From Kosakonia sp. H02 (GTDB lineage: Bacteria; Pseudomonadota; Gammaproteobacteria; Enterobacterales; Enterobacteriaceae), in assembly GCA_030704225.1 (NCBI GenBank), contig CP131915.1, positions 4,375,480 to 4,439,479 on the forward strand: a stretch of 64,000 nt of DNA, read 5' to 3'. Under the pieces are notes generated by a model. The model ran no database searches, was not told the DNA's origin, and worked only from the letters and a program-made list of their open reading frames with translations. This document shows, in pieces, positions 8,001 to 17,745 of this stretch (position 1 is its first letter; the number at the start of each line of letters is the position of its first letter). Both the position numbers and the translations under genes were made by a program.

Positions 8001-9416
8001 ACGCTGTTGTTTATGATTCAGAAACACGGTACGGGGTTGGTGGGGAAGCTGTTTGCGCCGATTATGCTGGCGTGGTTTCTGATACTGGCAGTGCTGGGCG
8101 CACGCAGCATTATCGCCAACCCGGAAGTGTTGCAGGCGCTGAACCCGATGTGGGCTGTGCACTTCTTCGTGCAGTACAAAACCATCTCTTTTGTTGCCCT
8201 TGGTGCGGTAGTGCTCGCTATCACCGGCGTTGAAGCGCTGTATGCGGATATGGGCCACTTCGGCAAACTGCCGATCCGCGTGGCGTGGTTTACCGTAGTG
8301 CTGCCTTCGCTGGTGTTGAATTACTTTGGTCAGGGCGCGCTACTGCTCAAAACGCCGGAAGCGATCAAAAACCCCTTCTTCCTGCTGGCCCCTGAATGGG
8401 CGCTGATCCCAATGCTGATCATCGCCACGCTAGCCACGGTCATTGCCTCGCAGGCGGTTATCTCGGGCGTTTTCTCCCTGACCCGCCAGGCCGTGCGTTT
8501 GGGCTATTTATCGCCGATGCGCATTATTCACACCTCGGAAATGGAATCCGGACAGATCTACATCCCGTTTATTAACTGGCTGCTCTATTTCGCGGTTGTG
8601 CTGGTTATCGTCAGTTTCGAACACTCCAGCAACCTGGCGGCGGCGTACGGGATTGCGGTAACCGGTACGATGGTGCTGACCTCGATTCTTTCCACCACCG
8701 TGGCGCGCAAAAACTGGCACTGGAACAAGATTCTGGTTGGCCTGATTTTGATTTTCTTCCTGTGCGTCGATGTGCCGCTGTTCTCGGCCAACCTCGACAA
8801 AATCGTCTCCGGCGGTTGGCTGCCATTAAGCCTCGGTCTGGTGATGTTCCTGGTGATGACCACCTGGAAAAGCGAGCGTTTTCGCCTGCTGCGCCGGATG
8901 CATGAACACGGTAACTCTCTGGAGGCGATGATTGCGTCGCTGGAGAAATCACCGCCGGTGCGCGTGCCGGGCACGGCGGTGTATATGTCCCGCGCGCTGA
9001 ACGTTATTCCCTTCGCCATGATGCATAACCTCAAACATAACAAGGTGCTGCATGAGCGCGTGATCCTGCTGACCTTGCGCACGGAAGATGCGCCGTATGT
9101 GCATAACGTTCGTCGTGTGCAGATTGAGCAACTTTCGCCGACGTTCTGGCGCGTGGTGGCGAGCTATGGCTGGCGTGAAACGCCAAACGTTGAAGAGGTG
9201 TTCCACCGCTGCGGCCTGGAAGGGCTGACCTGCCGGATGATGGAAACCTCCTTCTTTATGTCCCACGAGTCGCTGATCCTCGGCAAACGCCCGTGGTATC
9301 TGCGTCTGCGCGGTAAGCTTTATCTGGTGTTGCAACGCAACGCCCTGCGCGCGCCGGATCAGTTTGAAATTCCCCCTAACCGGGTGATTGAACTGGGTAC
9401 GCAGGTCGAAATTTAA
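8001..9416 (+). pseudogene. kup: kup, potassium transporter, 5'-truncated by a junction
   Basis: The last 471 codons of the Kup K+/H+ symporter, nearly identical in pattern to E. coli Kup from TLLFMIQKHGT to GTQVEI; the first 150 or so codons (the first several membrane helices) are absent. Reading runs straight from the phage terminator T-run into the kup frame at ACG 8001. Remaining membrane helices and the cytoplasmic C-terminal domain are intact. Upstream of rbsD is its normal place, so the chromosome to the right is genuine and the break to its left is not. A functional full copy may exist elsewhere in the real genome. Confidence 0.95.
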
Positions 9417-9424
9417 CCCTGAGA

Positions 9425-9451
9425 AAACCCCTCTGTAAGAGGGGTTTTTGC
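9425..9451 (+). terminator. kup terminator
   Basis: Stem AACCCCTCT-GTAA-GAGGGGTT followed by TTTTT, 8 bp after the kup stop. Confidence 0.9.
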
Positions 9452-9510
9452 TATCAACCTCCACCGGTTTTGATTAAGAAAGCAGCGCGTTTTTTTTCAT
9501 CACATCCACA

Positions 9511-9525
9511 AGCGAAACGTTTCGA
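9511..9525 (+). promoter_or_regulatory. Upstream RbsR-type operator
   Basis: AGCGAAACGTTTCGA, 14 of 16 positions like the proximal operator and LacI-family in form. It is centred 79-80 bp upstream of the second copy, a spacing compatible with looping by tetrameric repressor. Confidence 0.65.
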
Positions 9526-9589
9526 TAGCGATCACACTTCTGCAATGCCGACGTAGTTTTCAGAACATTCTTCGTACTACACTGCCGTC

Positions 9590-9605
9590 AGCGAAACGTT
9601 TCGCT
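9590..9605 (+). promoter_or_regulatory. RbsR operator of the rbs operon
   Basis: A 16-bp palindrome AGCGAAACGTTTCGCT that matches the E. coli RbsR operator, 15 bp before rbsD. RbsR released by ribose would allow transcription of rbsDACBK(R). Confidence 0.88.
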
Positions 9606-9619
9606 AATGGAGCGGAAAA

Positions 9620-10039
9620 ATGAAAAAAGGTTGTGTACTGAACGCTGACATTTCGTCGGTCATCTCTCGTCTTGGTCATACCGATACGCTGGTGGTGTGT
9701 GATGCCGGGTTGCCGGTGCCGCGTAACACACAACGCATTGATATGGCATTAACCCAGGGCGTTCCTTCCTTTATGCAGGTTCTGGAAGTGGTGACAGCAG
9801 AAATGCAGGTTGAGGCCGCAATCTTAGCGTCAGAAATCAAACAGCAGAATCCAGCGCTCCACGAAACGTTGCTCGGTCATATCGAGCAGCTGCAACAACA
9901 CCAGGGGAATACCATAGAAGTGCGGTACGTTACGCACGAACAATTCAAAAACCAGACCGCGGACAGTCATGCGGTTATTCGCAGCGGGGAGTGCTCCCCG
10001 TTTGCGAATATCATTCTCTGTGCTGGCGTTACGTTCTGA
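9620..10039 (+). CDS. rbsD: D-ribose pyranase
   Basis: A 139-residue protein matching E. coli RbsD along its whole length (MKKG, SRLGHTDTLVV, SGECSPFANIILCAGVTF). It interconverts beta-pyranose and beta-furanose forms of ribose before phosphorylation, acting as a cytoplasmic decamer. The conserved catalytic His (in GHTD) and the C-terminal Tyr/Phe region are present. First gene of the ribose operon, 7 bp before rbsA. Confidence 0.97.
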   Translation: MKKGCVLNADISSVISRLGHTDTLVVCDAGLPVPRNTQRIDMALTQGVPSFMQVLEVVTAEMQVEAAILASEIKQQNPALHETLLGHIEQLQQHQGNTIEVRYVTHEQFKNQTADSHAVIRSGECSPFANIILCAGVTF

Positions 10040-10046
10040 GGCCATC

Positions 10047-11552
10047 ATGGACGCGTTATTGCAACTCAAAGGCATCGATAAAGCCTTCCCCGGCGTAAAA
10101 GCCCTTTCCGGCGCGGCGCTGAATGTCTATCCCGGCCGCGTGATGGCGCTGGTCGGTGAAAACGGCGCCGGTAAATCGACGATGATGAAAGTGCTGACCG
10201 GCATCTACACCCGCGACGCCGGTTCGCTGCTTTGGCTGGGCAAAGAAACCACTTTCAACGGGCCAAAATCCTCCCAGGAAGCCGGGATCGGTATCATCCA
10301 CCAGGAACTGAACCTGATCCCGCAACTCACCATTGCCGAAAACATCTTTCTTGGCCGCGAGTTTGTGAACCGCTTTGGCAAAATCGACTGGAAAAAGATG
10401 TTTGCCGAAGCCGATAAACTGCTGGTGAAGCTGAATCTGCGCTTTAAGAGTGACCGGATGGTGGGCGAGCTTTCCATTGGCGATCAGCAAATGGTCGAAA
10501 TCGCCAAAGTGTTGAGCTATGAATCGCAGGTCATCATTATGGATGAACCCACCGATGCGTTGACCGACACGGAAACCGAGTCGCTGTTTCGCGTGATCCG
10601 CGAGCTGAAAGCGCAGGGGCGCGGCATTGTTTATATCTCCCACCGCATGAAAGAGATCTTCGAGATTTGCGATGACGTGACCGTTTTTCGCGACGGGCAG
10701 TTTATTGCTGAACGCGAAGTGGCGACGCTGACCGAAGATACGCTAATTGAAATGATGGTGGGCCGTAAGCTGGAAGATCAATATCCGCGTCTGGACAAAG
10801 CGCCGGGTGACGTTCGTCTTACCGTCGATAATCTGTGCGGGCCGGGTGTGGAAAATGTCAGCTTTACCTTGCGTAAAGGCGAAATACTTGGCGTTGCCGG
10901 GTTGATGGGCGCAGGCCGCACCGAGCTGATGAAAGTGTTGTATGGCGCACTGCCACGTATCAGCGGCTACGTTAACCTTGATGGCCACGAAGTGGTTACC
11001 CGCTCACCGCAGGATGGACTGGCGAATGGCATTGTGTATATCTCCGAAGACCGTAAACGCGACGGGCTGGTGCTCGGTATGTCGGTCAAAGAGAACATGT
11101 CGCTGACTGCGCTGCGCTACTTCAGCCGTACGGGTGGCAACCTGAAACATAAAGAAGAGCAGCAGGCGGTGAGTGATTTTATTCGCCTGTTCAATGTGAA
11201 AACGCCCTCAATGGAGCAGGCAATTGGCCTGCTCTCCGGCGGGAATCAACAAAAAGTGGCGATTGCCCGTGGTTTGATGACCCGCCCAAAAGTGCTGATC
11301 CTCGATGAGCCAACCCGCGGCGTCGATGTCGGGGCGAAAAAAGAGATTTATCAATTAATTAATCAGTTTAAGGCCGATGGCCTGAGCATCATTCTCGTGT
11401 CGTCTGAAATGCCGGAAGTATTGGGCATGAGCGATCGCATTATGGTGATGCATGAAGGGCATCTCGGCGGTGAATTCACGCGCGAGCAGGCCACTCAGGA
11501 AGTATTGATGGCTGCCGCTGTGGGCAAGCTTAATCGTGTGAATCAGGAGTAA
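10047..11552 (+). CDS. rbsA: Ribose ABC transporter ATPase
   Basis: A 501-residue protein with two fused ABC domains. The first has Walker A GENGAGKST (about residues 37-45) and Walker B VIIMDEP. The second has the degenerate loop GLMGAGRTE and signature LLSGGNQQK, with LILDEPTRGVD. It energises ribose uptake through RbsC. ATG 10047 matches the E. coli start; the longer frame upstream is the rbsD overlap. Confidence 0.97.
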   Translation: MDALLQLKGIDKAFPGVKALSGAALNVYPGRVMALVGENGAGKSTMMKVLTGIYTRDAGSLLWLGKETTFNGPKSSQEAGIGIIHQELNLIPQLTIAENIFLGREFVNRFGKIDWKKMFAEADKLLVKLNLRFKSDRMVGELSIGDQQMVEIAKVLSYESQVIIMDEPTDALTDTETESLFRVIRELKAQGRGIVYISHRMKEIFEICDDVTVFRDGQFIAEREVATLTEDTLIEMMVGRKLEDQYPRLDKAPGDVRLTVDNLCGPGVENVSFTLRKGEILGVAGLMGAGRTELMKVLYGALPRISGYVNLDGHEVVTRSPQDGLANGIVYISEDRKRDGLVLGMSVKENMSLTALRYFSRTGGNLKHKEEQQAVSDFIRLFNVKTPSMEQAIGLLSGGNQQKVAIARGLMTRPKVLILDEPTRGVDVGAKKEIYQLINQFKADGLSIILVSSEMPEVLGMSDRIMVMHEGHLGGEFTREQATQEVLMAAAVGKLNRVNQE

Positions 11553-11557
11553 AAAAG

Positions 11558-12523
11558 ATGACTACCCAGGCTGTATCTGGTCGCCGCTATTTCACCAAAG
11601 CATGGCTGATGGAACAAAAATCGTTGATTGCCCTGCTGGTGCTGATCGCTATCGTTTCGACCATGAGCCCCAACTTTTTTACCGTCAATAACCTGTTGAA
11701 TATCCTCCAGCAGACATCGGTTAACGCCATTATGGCGGTCGGTATGACGCTGGTGATTTTGACCTCGGGGATCGATCTGTCCGTCGGTTCTCTGCTGGCG
11801 CTTACCGGCGCGGTTGCTGCTTCACTGGTCGGCATGGAAGTTAATGCGCTGGTGGCGGTTGCCGGTGCGCTGGCGCTGGGGGCGGCGATTGGTGCCGTGA
11901 CCGGCACCATTGTTGCCAAAGGCCGCGTGCAGGCATTTATCGCCACGCTGGTGATGATGTTACTGCTGCGCGGTGTCACGCTGGTTTACACCAACGGCAG
12001 CCCGGCCAATACGGGCTTTACCGATAACGCCGATATTTTTGGCTGGTTCGGTATTGGCCGCCCGCTCGGTATCCCAACGCCGGTGTGGATCATGGCTATC
12101 GTCTTTATCGCCGCGTGGTATCTGTTACATCACACGCGTCTGGGTCGCTATATCTATGCGCTGGGCGGTAACGAAGCCGCGACGCGTTTATCCGGCATTA
12201 GCGTCGATAAAGTCAAAGTGATTGTTTACGCCCTGAGCGGCCTGCTGGCTTCGCTGGCGGGCATCATTGAAGTGGCGCGTCTCTCTTCAGCCCAGCCGAC
12301 GGCGGGAGCGGGTTATGAGCTGGATGCGATTGCTGCGGTCGTGCTGGGCGGAACAAGCCTTGCCGGTGGGAAAGGTCGTATTGTTGGGACGTTGATCGGC
12401 GCATTGATTCTTGGCTTCCTCAATAATGGATTGAATTTGTTGAGCGTTTCTTCCTATTACCAGATGATCGTGAAAGCAGTGGTGATTCTGCTTGCGGTGC
12501 TGGTAGACAACAAAAAGCAGTAA
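11558..12523 (+). CDS. rbsC: Ribose ABC transporter permease
   Basis: A 321-residue inner-membrane protein with about ten hydrophobic helices, of the BPD_transp_2 family. The family signature TSGIDLSVGSLLALTGAVAA (in part) and the EAA-like AVVLGGTSLAGGKGRIVGT loop that contacts RbsA are visible. It follows rbsA by 5 bp in the operon. Confidence 0.97.
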   Translation: MTTQAVSGRRYFTKAWLMEQKSLIALLVLIAIVSTMSPNFFTVNNLLNILQQTSVNAIMAVGMTLVILTSGIDLSVGSLLALTGAVAASLVGMEVNALVAVAGALALGAAIGAVTGTIVAKGRVQAFIATLVMMLLLRGVTLVYTNGSPANTGFTDNADIFGWFGIGRPLGIPTPVWIMAIVFIAAWYLLHHTRLGRYIYALGGNEAATRLSGISVDKVKVIVYALSGLLASLAGIIEVARLSSAQPTAGAGYELDAIAAVVLGGTSLAGGKGRIVGTLIGALILGFLNNGLNLLSVSSYYQMIVKAVVILLAVLVDNKKQ

Positions 12524-12543
12524 TTACCTACACAACAGGACTC

Positions 12544-13440
12544 ATGAATATGAACATGAAAAAACTGGCCACTCTGGTTTCTGCTGTTGCACTGAGCGCC
12601 ACGGTAAGTGCGAACGCGTTAGCGAAAGACTCTATCGCTCTGGTGATTTCCACACTGAATAACCCGTTCTTCGTTTCACTGAAGGATGGCGCACAAAAAG
12701 AAGCGGACAAACTGGGTTACGAGCTGGTGGTGCTGGATTCGCAGAACAACCCGGCAAAAGAGCTGGCTAACGTTCAGGATTTGACCGTACGCGGCACCAA
12801 ACTGCTGCTCATCAACCCGACCGATTCTGATGCGGTGGGTAATGCCATCAAAATGGCGAACCAGGCTAAAATTCCAGTGATTACCCTTGACCGTGTAGCA
12901 ACCAGCGGCGAAGTGGTAAGCCATATTGCGTCTGATAACGTCCTCGGTGGCAAAATTGCCGGTGACTACATTGCCAAAAAAGCGGGTGAAGGCGCGAAAG
13001 TCATTGAACTGCAAGGTATTGCCGGGACATCCGCTGCGCGTGAGCGTGGTGAAGGTTTCAAGCAGGCCGTTGCCGCACACAAGTTTAACGTGCTGGCCAG
13101 CCAGCCGGCAGACTTCGACCGTACCAAAGGCCTGAACGTGATGCAGAACCTGCTGACCGCGCATCCGGACGTGCAGGCGGTGTTTGCCCAGAACGATGAA
13201 ATGGCGCTGGGTGCGCTGCGCGCGCTGCAAACTGCCGGAAAAACCGACGTGATGGTGGTAGGTTTCGACGGTACACCGGACGGCGAGAAAGCGGTTAACG
13301 ACGGTAAGCTGGCGGCGACTGTTGCGCAGTTGCCGGAGCAGATTGGTGCGAAAGGCGTTGATACGGCAGACAAAGTGCTGAAAGGCGAAAAAGTCTACGC
13401 TAAAAACCCGGTCGATCTGAAACTGGTTATCAAGCAGTAA
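12544..13440 (+). CDS. rbsB: Periplasmic ribose-binding protein
   Basis: A 298-residue precursor; signal peptide MKKLATLVSAVALSATVSA, cleaved after ANALA. The mature part is a periplasmic-binding-protein type 1 fold matching E. coli RbsB, including the ribose contacts in TLNNPFF, ITLDR, and QNDEMALGA. It also serves the Trg chemoreceptor in E. coli. Three in-frame ATGs lie at 12544, 12550 and 12556; E. coli uses the equivalent of 12550. Confidence 0.97.
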   Translation: MNMNMKKLATLVSAVALSATVSANALAKDSIALVISTLNNPFFVSLKDGAQKEADKLGYELVVLDSQNNPAKELANVQDLTVRGTKLLLINPTDSDAVGNAIKMANQAKIPVITLDRVATSGEVVSHIASDNVLGGKIAGDYIAKKAGEGAKVIELQGIAGTSAARERGEGFKQAVAAHKFNVLASQPADFDRTKGLNVMQNLLTAHPDVQAVFAQNDEMALGALRALQTAGKTDVMVVGFDGTPDGEKAVNDGKLAATVAQLPEQIGAKGVDTADKVLKGEKVYAKNPVDLKLVIKQ

Positions 13441-13497
13441 AAGAGCATTCAGGCGATGTCAGCCTGAGGGACAACGTAAAAAAGAAAAGCATGGCAC

Positions 13498-13519
13498 GCG
13501 CCACCGTTAACGGTGGCGC
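13498..13519 (+). promoter_or_regulatory. rbsB-rbsK intergenic hairpin
   Basis: A perfect palindrome GCGCCACCGTTAACGGTGGC(GC) with no T run, between rbsB and rbsK. Such a hairpin probably protects the abundant rbsDACB message from 3' decay and lowers expression of rbsK, as commonly seen behind binding-protein genes. Confidence 0.65.
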
Positions 13520-13539
13520 ACTTTATGGACAAGCTCATC

Positions 13540-14469
13540 ATGAAAACCGCAGGCAAACTCGTCGTCCTTGGCAGTATCAATGCCGATCACATTCTTAACC
13601 TTGAATCTTTCCCGACCCCAGGCGAAACCGTCACCGGCAGCCAGTATCAGGTGGCTTTTGGCGGTAAAGGCGCAAACCAGGCGGTTGCTGCCGGGCGCAG
13701 TGGCGCGGACATTGCCTTTATTGCCTGCACGGGCGATGACGATACCGGCGCGCGGGTGCGTAAACAGCTCGAAAGGGACAACATTGATGTTGCCCCCGTG
13801 AGCGTGGTGGCGGGGGAATCCACCGGTGTGGCGCTGATTTTTGTTAACGGCGAAGGGGAGAATGTCATCGGTATTCATGCAGGGGCGAATGCGGCGCTCT
13901 CCACTGAGCGCGTGGCGGCCCAGCAAAAATTGATTGCAGACGCTTCTGCGCTATTAATGCAGCTCGAATCGCCCGTTGACAGCGTGCTGGCCGCGGCCCG
14001 TATCGCGCAACAACATAACACTACCGTGGCGCTGAACCCGGCTCCGGCCCGGGAACTCTCCGATGAACTGCTGGCGCTGGTGGACATTATTACGCCTAAT
14101 GAAACGGAAGCGGAAAAGCTCACTGGCATTAATGTTGCCAGTGATGAAGACGCGGCGCGTGCCGCGCGGGTGCTGCACGATAAAGGCATCGACACCGTGA
14201 TTATTACCCTGGGTAGCCGCGGCGTGTGGGCCAGTGTTAAAGGTGAGGGTAAACGCGTTCCGGGCTTTAAGGTGAAAGCCATTGATACCATTGCGGCAGG
14301 CGATACCTTTAACGGTGCGTTGATGACCGCCCTGCTGGAAGATAAACCACTGGATGAGGCGATTCGCTTTGCGCACGCGGCAGCGGCTATTGCAGTCACG
14401 CGTAAAGGCGCGCAACCTTCTGTTCCGTGGCGCAACGAGATTGACGATTTTCTCTCTCATCAGGAGTGA
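13540..14469 (+). CDS. rbsK: Ribokinase
   Basis: A 309-residue PfkB-family kinase that makes ribose-5-phosphate. The two PfkB signatures are visible: GGKGANQAVAAGR near residue 42 and DTIAAGDTFNGA near residue 252, with the catalytic Asp in the latter. ATG 13540 matches E. coli; the frame is open to 13513. It is followed 3 bp later by rbsR. Confidence 0.97.
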   Translation: MKTAGKLVVLGSINADHILNLESFPTPGETVTGSQYQVAFGGKGANQAVAAGRSGADIAFIACTGDDDTGARVRKQLERDNIDVAPVSVVAGESTGVALIFVNGEGENVIGIHAGANAALSTERVAAQQKLIADASALLMQLESPVDSVLAAARIAQQHNTTVALNPAPARELSDELLALVDIITPNETEAEKLTGINVASDEDAARAARVLHDKGIDTVIITLGSRGVWASVKGEGKRVPGFKVKAIDTIAAGDTFNGALMTALLEDKPLDEAIRFAHAAAAIAVTRKGAQPSVPWRNEIDDFLSHQE

Positions 14470-14472
14470 TGC

Positions 14473-15465
14473 TTGGCAACCATGAAGGATGTTGCCCGCC
14501 TGGCGGGCGTCTCAACCTCTACCGTCTCCCACGTTATTAATAACGATCGCTTTGTCAGCGAGACGATTCGGGGAAAAGTCGAGGCGGCGATCAAAACGCT
14601 GAACTATGCCCCTTCGGCCCTTGCGCGAAGTCTGAAACTTAACCAGACCCGCACGATAGGGATGTTGATTACCGCCAGTACTAACCCGTTTTATTCCGAA
14701 CTGGTGCGTGGCGTGGAGCGAAGCTGCTTCGAGCGTGGTTACAGCCTGGTGCTGTGTAATACCGAAGGCGATGAGCAGCGGATGAACAGCAACCTGGAAA
14801 CGCTGATGCAAAAGCGCGTCGACGGGTTGCTTTTGCTCTGCACCGAGACGCATCAACCTTCGCAAACCATCATGCAACGTTACCCTTCTATTCCCACCGT
14901 CATGATGGACTGGGCGCCGTTCGATGGTGACAGCGATCTGATTCAGGATAATTCCTTGCTGGGCGGCGTGATGGCGACGGAATACCTGATTAATAAAGGC
15001 TTCACGCGGATTGCCTGTATTACCGGGCCGCTGGATAAAACCCCCGCCCGACTGCGGCTGGAGGGTTACCGTGAGGCAATGGGCCGTGCCGGGTTGACCA
15101 TTCGCGACGGGGATGAAATCGAAAGTGATTTTGAGTTTGGCGGCGGCTTTGAAGCCATGCAGGCATTACTGACCATGAACGCGCGCCCGCAGGGGGTGTT
15201 TATTGGTAACGATGCGATGGCGGTCGGCGCATATCAGGCGCTTTATCAGGCCGGGCTTAAGATCCCGCAGGATATGGCGATTGTCGGTTATGACGATATT
15301 GAACTGGCGCGTTATATGACGCCGCCGCTCACCACGATTCATCAGCCAAAAGATGAACTGGGTGAGCTGGCGATTGATGTGCTGATCCACCGTATTGCCG
15401 ACCCCAGCCTGCAACAGCAGCGGTTACAACTGACGCCGGTATTAATGGAGCGTGGTTCAGCCTGA
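14473..15465 (+). CDS. rbsR: Ribose operon repressor
   Basis: A 330-residue LacI/GalR-family repressor. N-terminal helix-turn-helix MKDVARLAGVSTSTVSHVIN, hinge YAPSALARSLK, then a PBP1-like ribose-sensing domain (TNPFYSELVRGVE, GYDDIELARYMTPPLTT). The start is TTG 14473, or ATG 14482. It should bind the palindromes before rbsD. Its end overlaps that of hsrA on the other strand by 9 bp. Confidence 0.97.
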   Translation: MATMKDVARLAGVSTSTVSHVINNDRFVSETIRGKVEAAIKTLNYAPSALARSLKLNQTRTIGMLITASTNPFYSELVRGVERSCFERGYSLVLCNTEGDEQRMNSNLETLMQKRVDGLLLLCTETHQPSQTIMQRYPSIPTVMMDWAPFDGDSDLIQDNSLLGGVMATEYLINKGFTRIACITGPLDKTPARLRLEGYREAMGRAGLTIRDGDEIESDFEFGGGFEAMQALLTMNARPQGVFIGNDAMAVGAYQALYQAGLKIPQDMAIVGYDDIELARYMTPPLTTIHQPKDELGELAIDVLIHRIADPSLQQQRLQLTPVLMERGSA

Positions 15466-16860
15466 TTTTTTATGGCGCTCCTTTATCAGGTTGCGACCAT
15501 CTTTTGCTTTCAACAGCATGAATACCAGCGCAGAGACCAGCGTAACCGCGCCCATGGTAATAAAGGTGTAGTGGAACTGCTCGATGGTATTGACGCTATC
15601 AAACCCTTCATAAAAACGCAGCACCGCAGCACTGACCGCCACGCCAAGACTGATGGATAATTGCTGGGTGACGGCCAGCATGCTATTGCCGCTGCTGGCG
15701 TTTTCATCGGTTAAGTCCGCCAGCGAAATGGTGTTCATCGCGGTAAATTGCGTCGACATCGCCATCCCCAGCACAAAAAGCGGCAATACCAGCATCCATA
15801 TCGCCATCGCCTGCGTTTGTAAGGCGAACTGCGCGATCATCACGCCAATAAACAGCGTGACGCCGACTAACGTTTTGCGATAGCCAAACCAGCGCAAAAT
15901 CTGTGTCACGGTCGATTTCGCCAAAATTGAACCCAGCGCGGTGGGAGCCATCATGCAACCGGCAATTAATGCCGGATAGCCAAAACCCACCTGCAACATT
16001 AACGGCATTAAAAAAGGAACACAGCCAGTGCCCAGCCTGGAGGCAATGTTCCCGGCGATCCCCACGGAAAAGGTGCGCGTTTTAAACAGGTTGAGGGAAA
16101 TCAACGGGGTAGGATGGCGGCGCGCGTGGTGAATATAAGCCAGTAACAAAGCGATGCCGCTGAAGATAATGGCGATGGCAAGCCAGCTGGCAACCAGCTT
16201 TTCACCAAAGAGCTCCATACCGCTGGAAAACAGCACCAGGCTTAGGCCAAATAACAGAAAGCCCCACATATCAAAGCTGCGCCGTGGGGTGGTGAAATTC
16301 GGCATATATTTGCGGGCATAGACCAGCCCGGCGAGGCCAATCGGGATATTAATCAGAAAAATCCAGTGCCAGCTCGCCCAGGTGACCAGCACGCCGCCCA
16401 TTACCGGGCCAAGAATCGGCCCGACTAACCCCGGCATGGTGACAAAGTTCAATACCGGCAGTAATTCACTGCGTGGGTAAGCGCGTAGCAAGGCCAGACG
16501 CGCCACCGGCATCATCATCGCACCGCCGACCCCCTGAATAATGCGGAAGATAACCAGCATCGCCAGAGAGTTGGAGAGGGCGCAGGCCAGCGAGCCGAGG
16601 GTAAACAAGCTGACCGCCAGCATAAAGATACGGCGCGTACCGAAGCGATCTGCCAGCCAGCCGCTTACCGGGATCAGCATTGCAACAGTCAGGGTGTAAC
16701 TGATTATGGCGGATTGCATCGCTAAAGGAGAGCGATTCAGGCTTTGTGCGATCGCGGGTAACGCGGTGTTAAGAATGGTGGCGTCCAGTGCCTGCATAAA
16801 AAAAGCCATTGCCGCAATCCACGGCAGCCCGGCCATACTGCGCGCTTTCTTCTCTGTCAT
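15457..16860 (-). CDS. hsrA: MFS transporter HsrA (DHA2 family)
   Basis: A 467-residue membrane protein with about 14 helices, the drug:H+ antiporter-2 form. Motif A is seen as GWLADRFGTRRIF and motif C as LVGPILGPVMGGVL. Place between rbsR and yieP identifies the E. coli hsrA (yieO) orthologue. Substrate unknown; in E. coli extra dosage affects homocysteine metabolism. It lies 10 bp after yieP and is probably co-transcribed with it. Confidence 0.93.
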   Translation of the reverse strand: MTEKKARSMAGLPWIAAMAFFMQALDATILNTALPAIAQSLNRSPLAMQSAIISYTLTVAMLIPVSGWLADRFGTRRIFMLAVSLFTLGSLACALSNSLAMLVIFRIIQGVGGAMMMPVARLALLRAYPRSELLPVLNFVTMPGLVGPILGPVMGGVLVTWASWHWIFLINIPIGLAGLVYARKYMPNFTTPRRSFDMWGFLLFGLSLVLFSSGMELFGEKLVASWLAIAIIFSGIALLLAYIHHARRHPTPLISLNLFKTRTFSVGIAGNIASRLGTGCVPFLMPLMLQVGFGYPALIAGCMMAPTALGSILAKSTVTQILRWFGYRKTLVGVTLFIGVMIAQFALQTQAMAIWMLVLPLFVLGMAMSTQFTAMNTISLADLTDENASSGNSMLAVTQQLSISLGVAVSAAVLRFYEGFDSVNTIEQFHYTFITMGAVTLVSALVFMLLKAKDGRNLIKERHKKSG

Positions 16861-16870
16861 ACAAATCCCG

Positions 16871-17560
16871 TTAAGTCGGCGTATTCAATAATTTCTGGCA
16901 TGCCTGGAGCGCGACCTCACCGTCGCTTTCCTGAATGGCGTCCACAATAGCCTGGTGAAGGTCGAGCTTGACCACTTCGTTTTGAGTAATAGAGGTAAAG
17001 TAGGTGTGGTAAATCGAATGGAAGAGACTGGCAAACGAAATAAGGAAAGGGTTGTCGCTCATCGCATAGATATGTTCATGCCATGCCATATCCACGGCTA
17101 TCCAGCGTTCGCGGTCAAACTCTTTCTTCAGGGACACCATCTCCTCCATTAATGTATTGAGATGCGCTTTTTGCTCCGCGCTGCCCAGCGTGGCGGCGAG
17201 CAGGCAGGCCTGTGGTTCAAGGCTGCTGCGCATCACCAGGAAGTGTTGAATGACATCCTGGAAATTATCTTCGCGCATCCACCAGGAGAGGAGTTCTTTA
17301 TCAAGGAAGTTCCAGTTTCCCCTCGGCATGACGCGTGTTCCAATACGCGGGCGGGGCAATACCATGCCTTTTGCTGTCAATGTCTTTACCGCTTCCCTGA
17401 CGGCGGTGCGGCTTACGCCAAACTTCTCGCCCAGTTCCATCTCACCCGGCAAAATGCTGCCTGGTGAGTACTCTCCTTTCAGGATCTGTTGGGCCAGCTT
17501 CTCGGCTAACACCCAGGAGATGTTTTTCTGCGCGGCAAGTTGTTGTGCGTTTAAAGACAT
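16871..17560 (-). CDS. yieP: GntR/FadR-family regulator YieP
   Basis: A 229-residue repressor with an N-terminal winged helix (GEMELGEKFGVSRTAVREAVKTLTAKGMV) and a C-terminal FCD ligand domain with its conserved acidic and His residues (DMAWHEHIY). Orthologue of E. coli yieP by sequence and position next to hsrA and an rRNA promoter. Effector unknown. Confidence 0.93.
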   Translation of the reverse strand: MSLNAQQLAAQKNISWVLAEKLAQQILKGEYSPGSILPGEMELGEKFGVSRTAVREAVKTLTAKGMVLPRPRIGTRVMPRGNWNFLDKELLSWWMREDNFQDVIQHFLVMRSSLEPQACLLAATLGSAEQKAHLNTLMEEMVSLKKEFDRERWIAVDMAWHEHIYAMSDNPFLISFASLFHSIYHTYFTSITQNEVVKLDLHQAIVDAIQESDGEVALQACQKLLNTPT

Positions 17561-17659
17561 TTATCGCTTCCTTTATTCTTCGTATCACTCATAAGTATGC
17601 CATTCGATATCTTCCTGTGGTGGTAAAAACAGCGAAACCCGCGATTTATGCCGCTTTTA

Positions 17660-17745
17660 GACGCGTTTTGTTGAAAAAAGAGACGGTTGAAAACTTTTTT
17701 GAAATTAAGGGTTGTCAGCGGAAATTAACCCCCTATAATGCGCCT
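17660..17745 (+). promoter_or_regulatory. rRNA operon P1 promoter (rrnC-type), orphaned
   Basis: Contains -35 TTGTCA (17712-17717), a 16-bp spacer, -10 TATAAT (17734-17739), a GC-rich discriminator (GCGCCTCC) and an AT-rich UP element before it. In E. coli rrnC starts just here, after yieP. The expected P2 promoter, leader and 16S are absent: about 30 bp past the start site the sequence changes to prophage DNA. Confidence 0.88.

Noticed and set aside
13498..13519. rbsB hairpin as a terminator
   Set aside because: No T run follows, and rbsK and rbsR lie downstream on the same strand.
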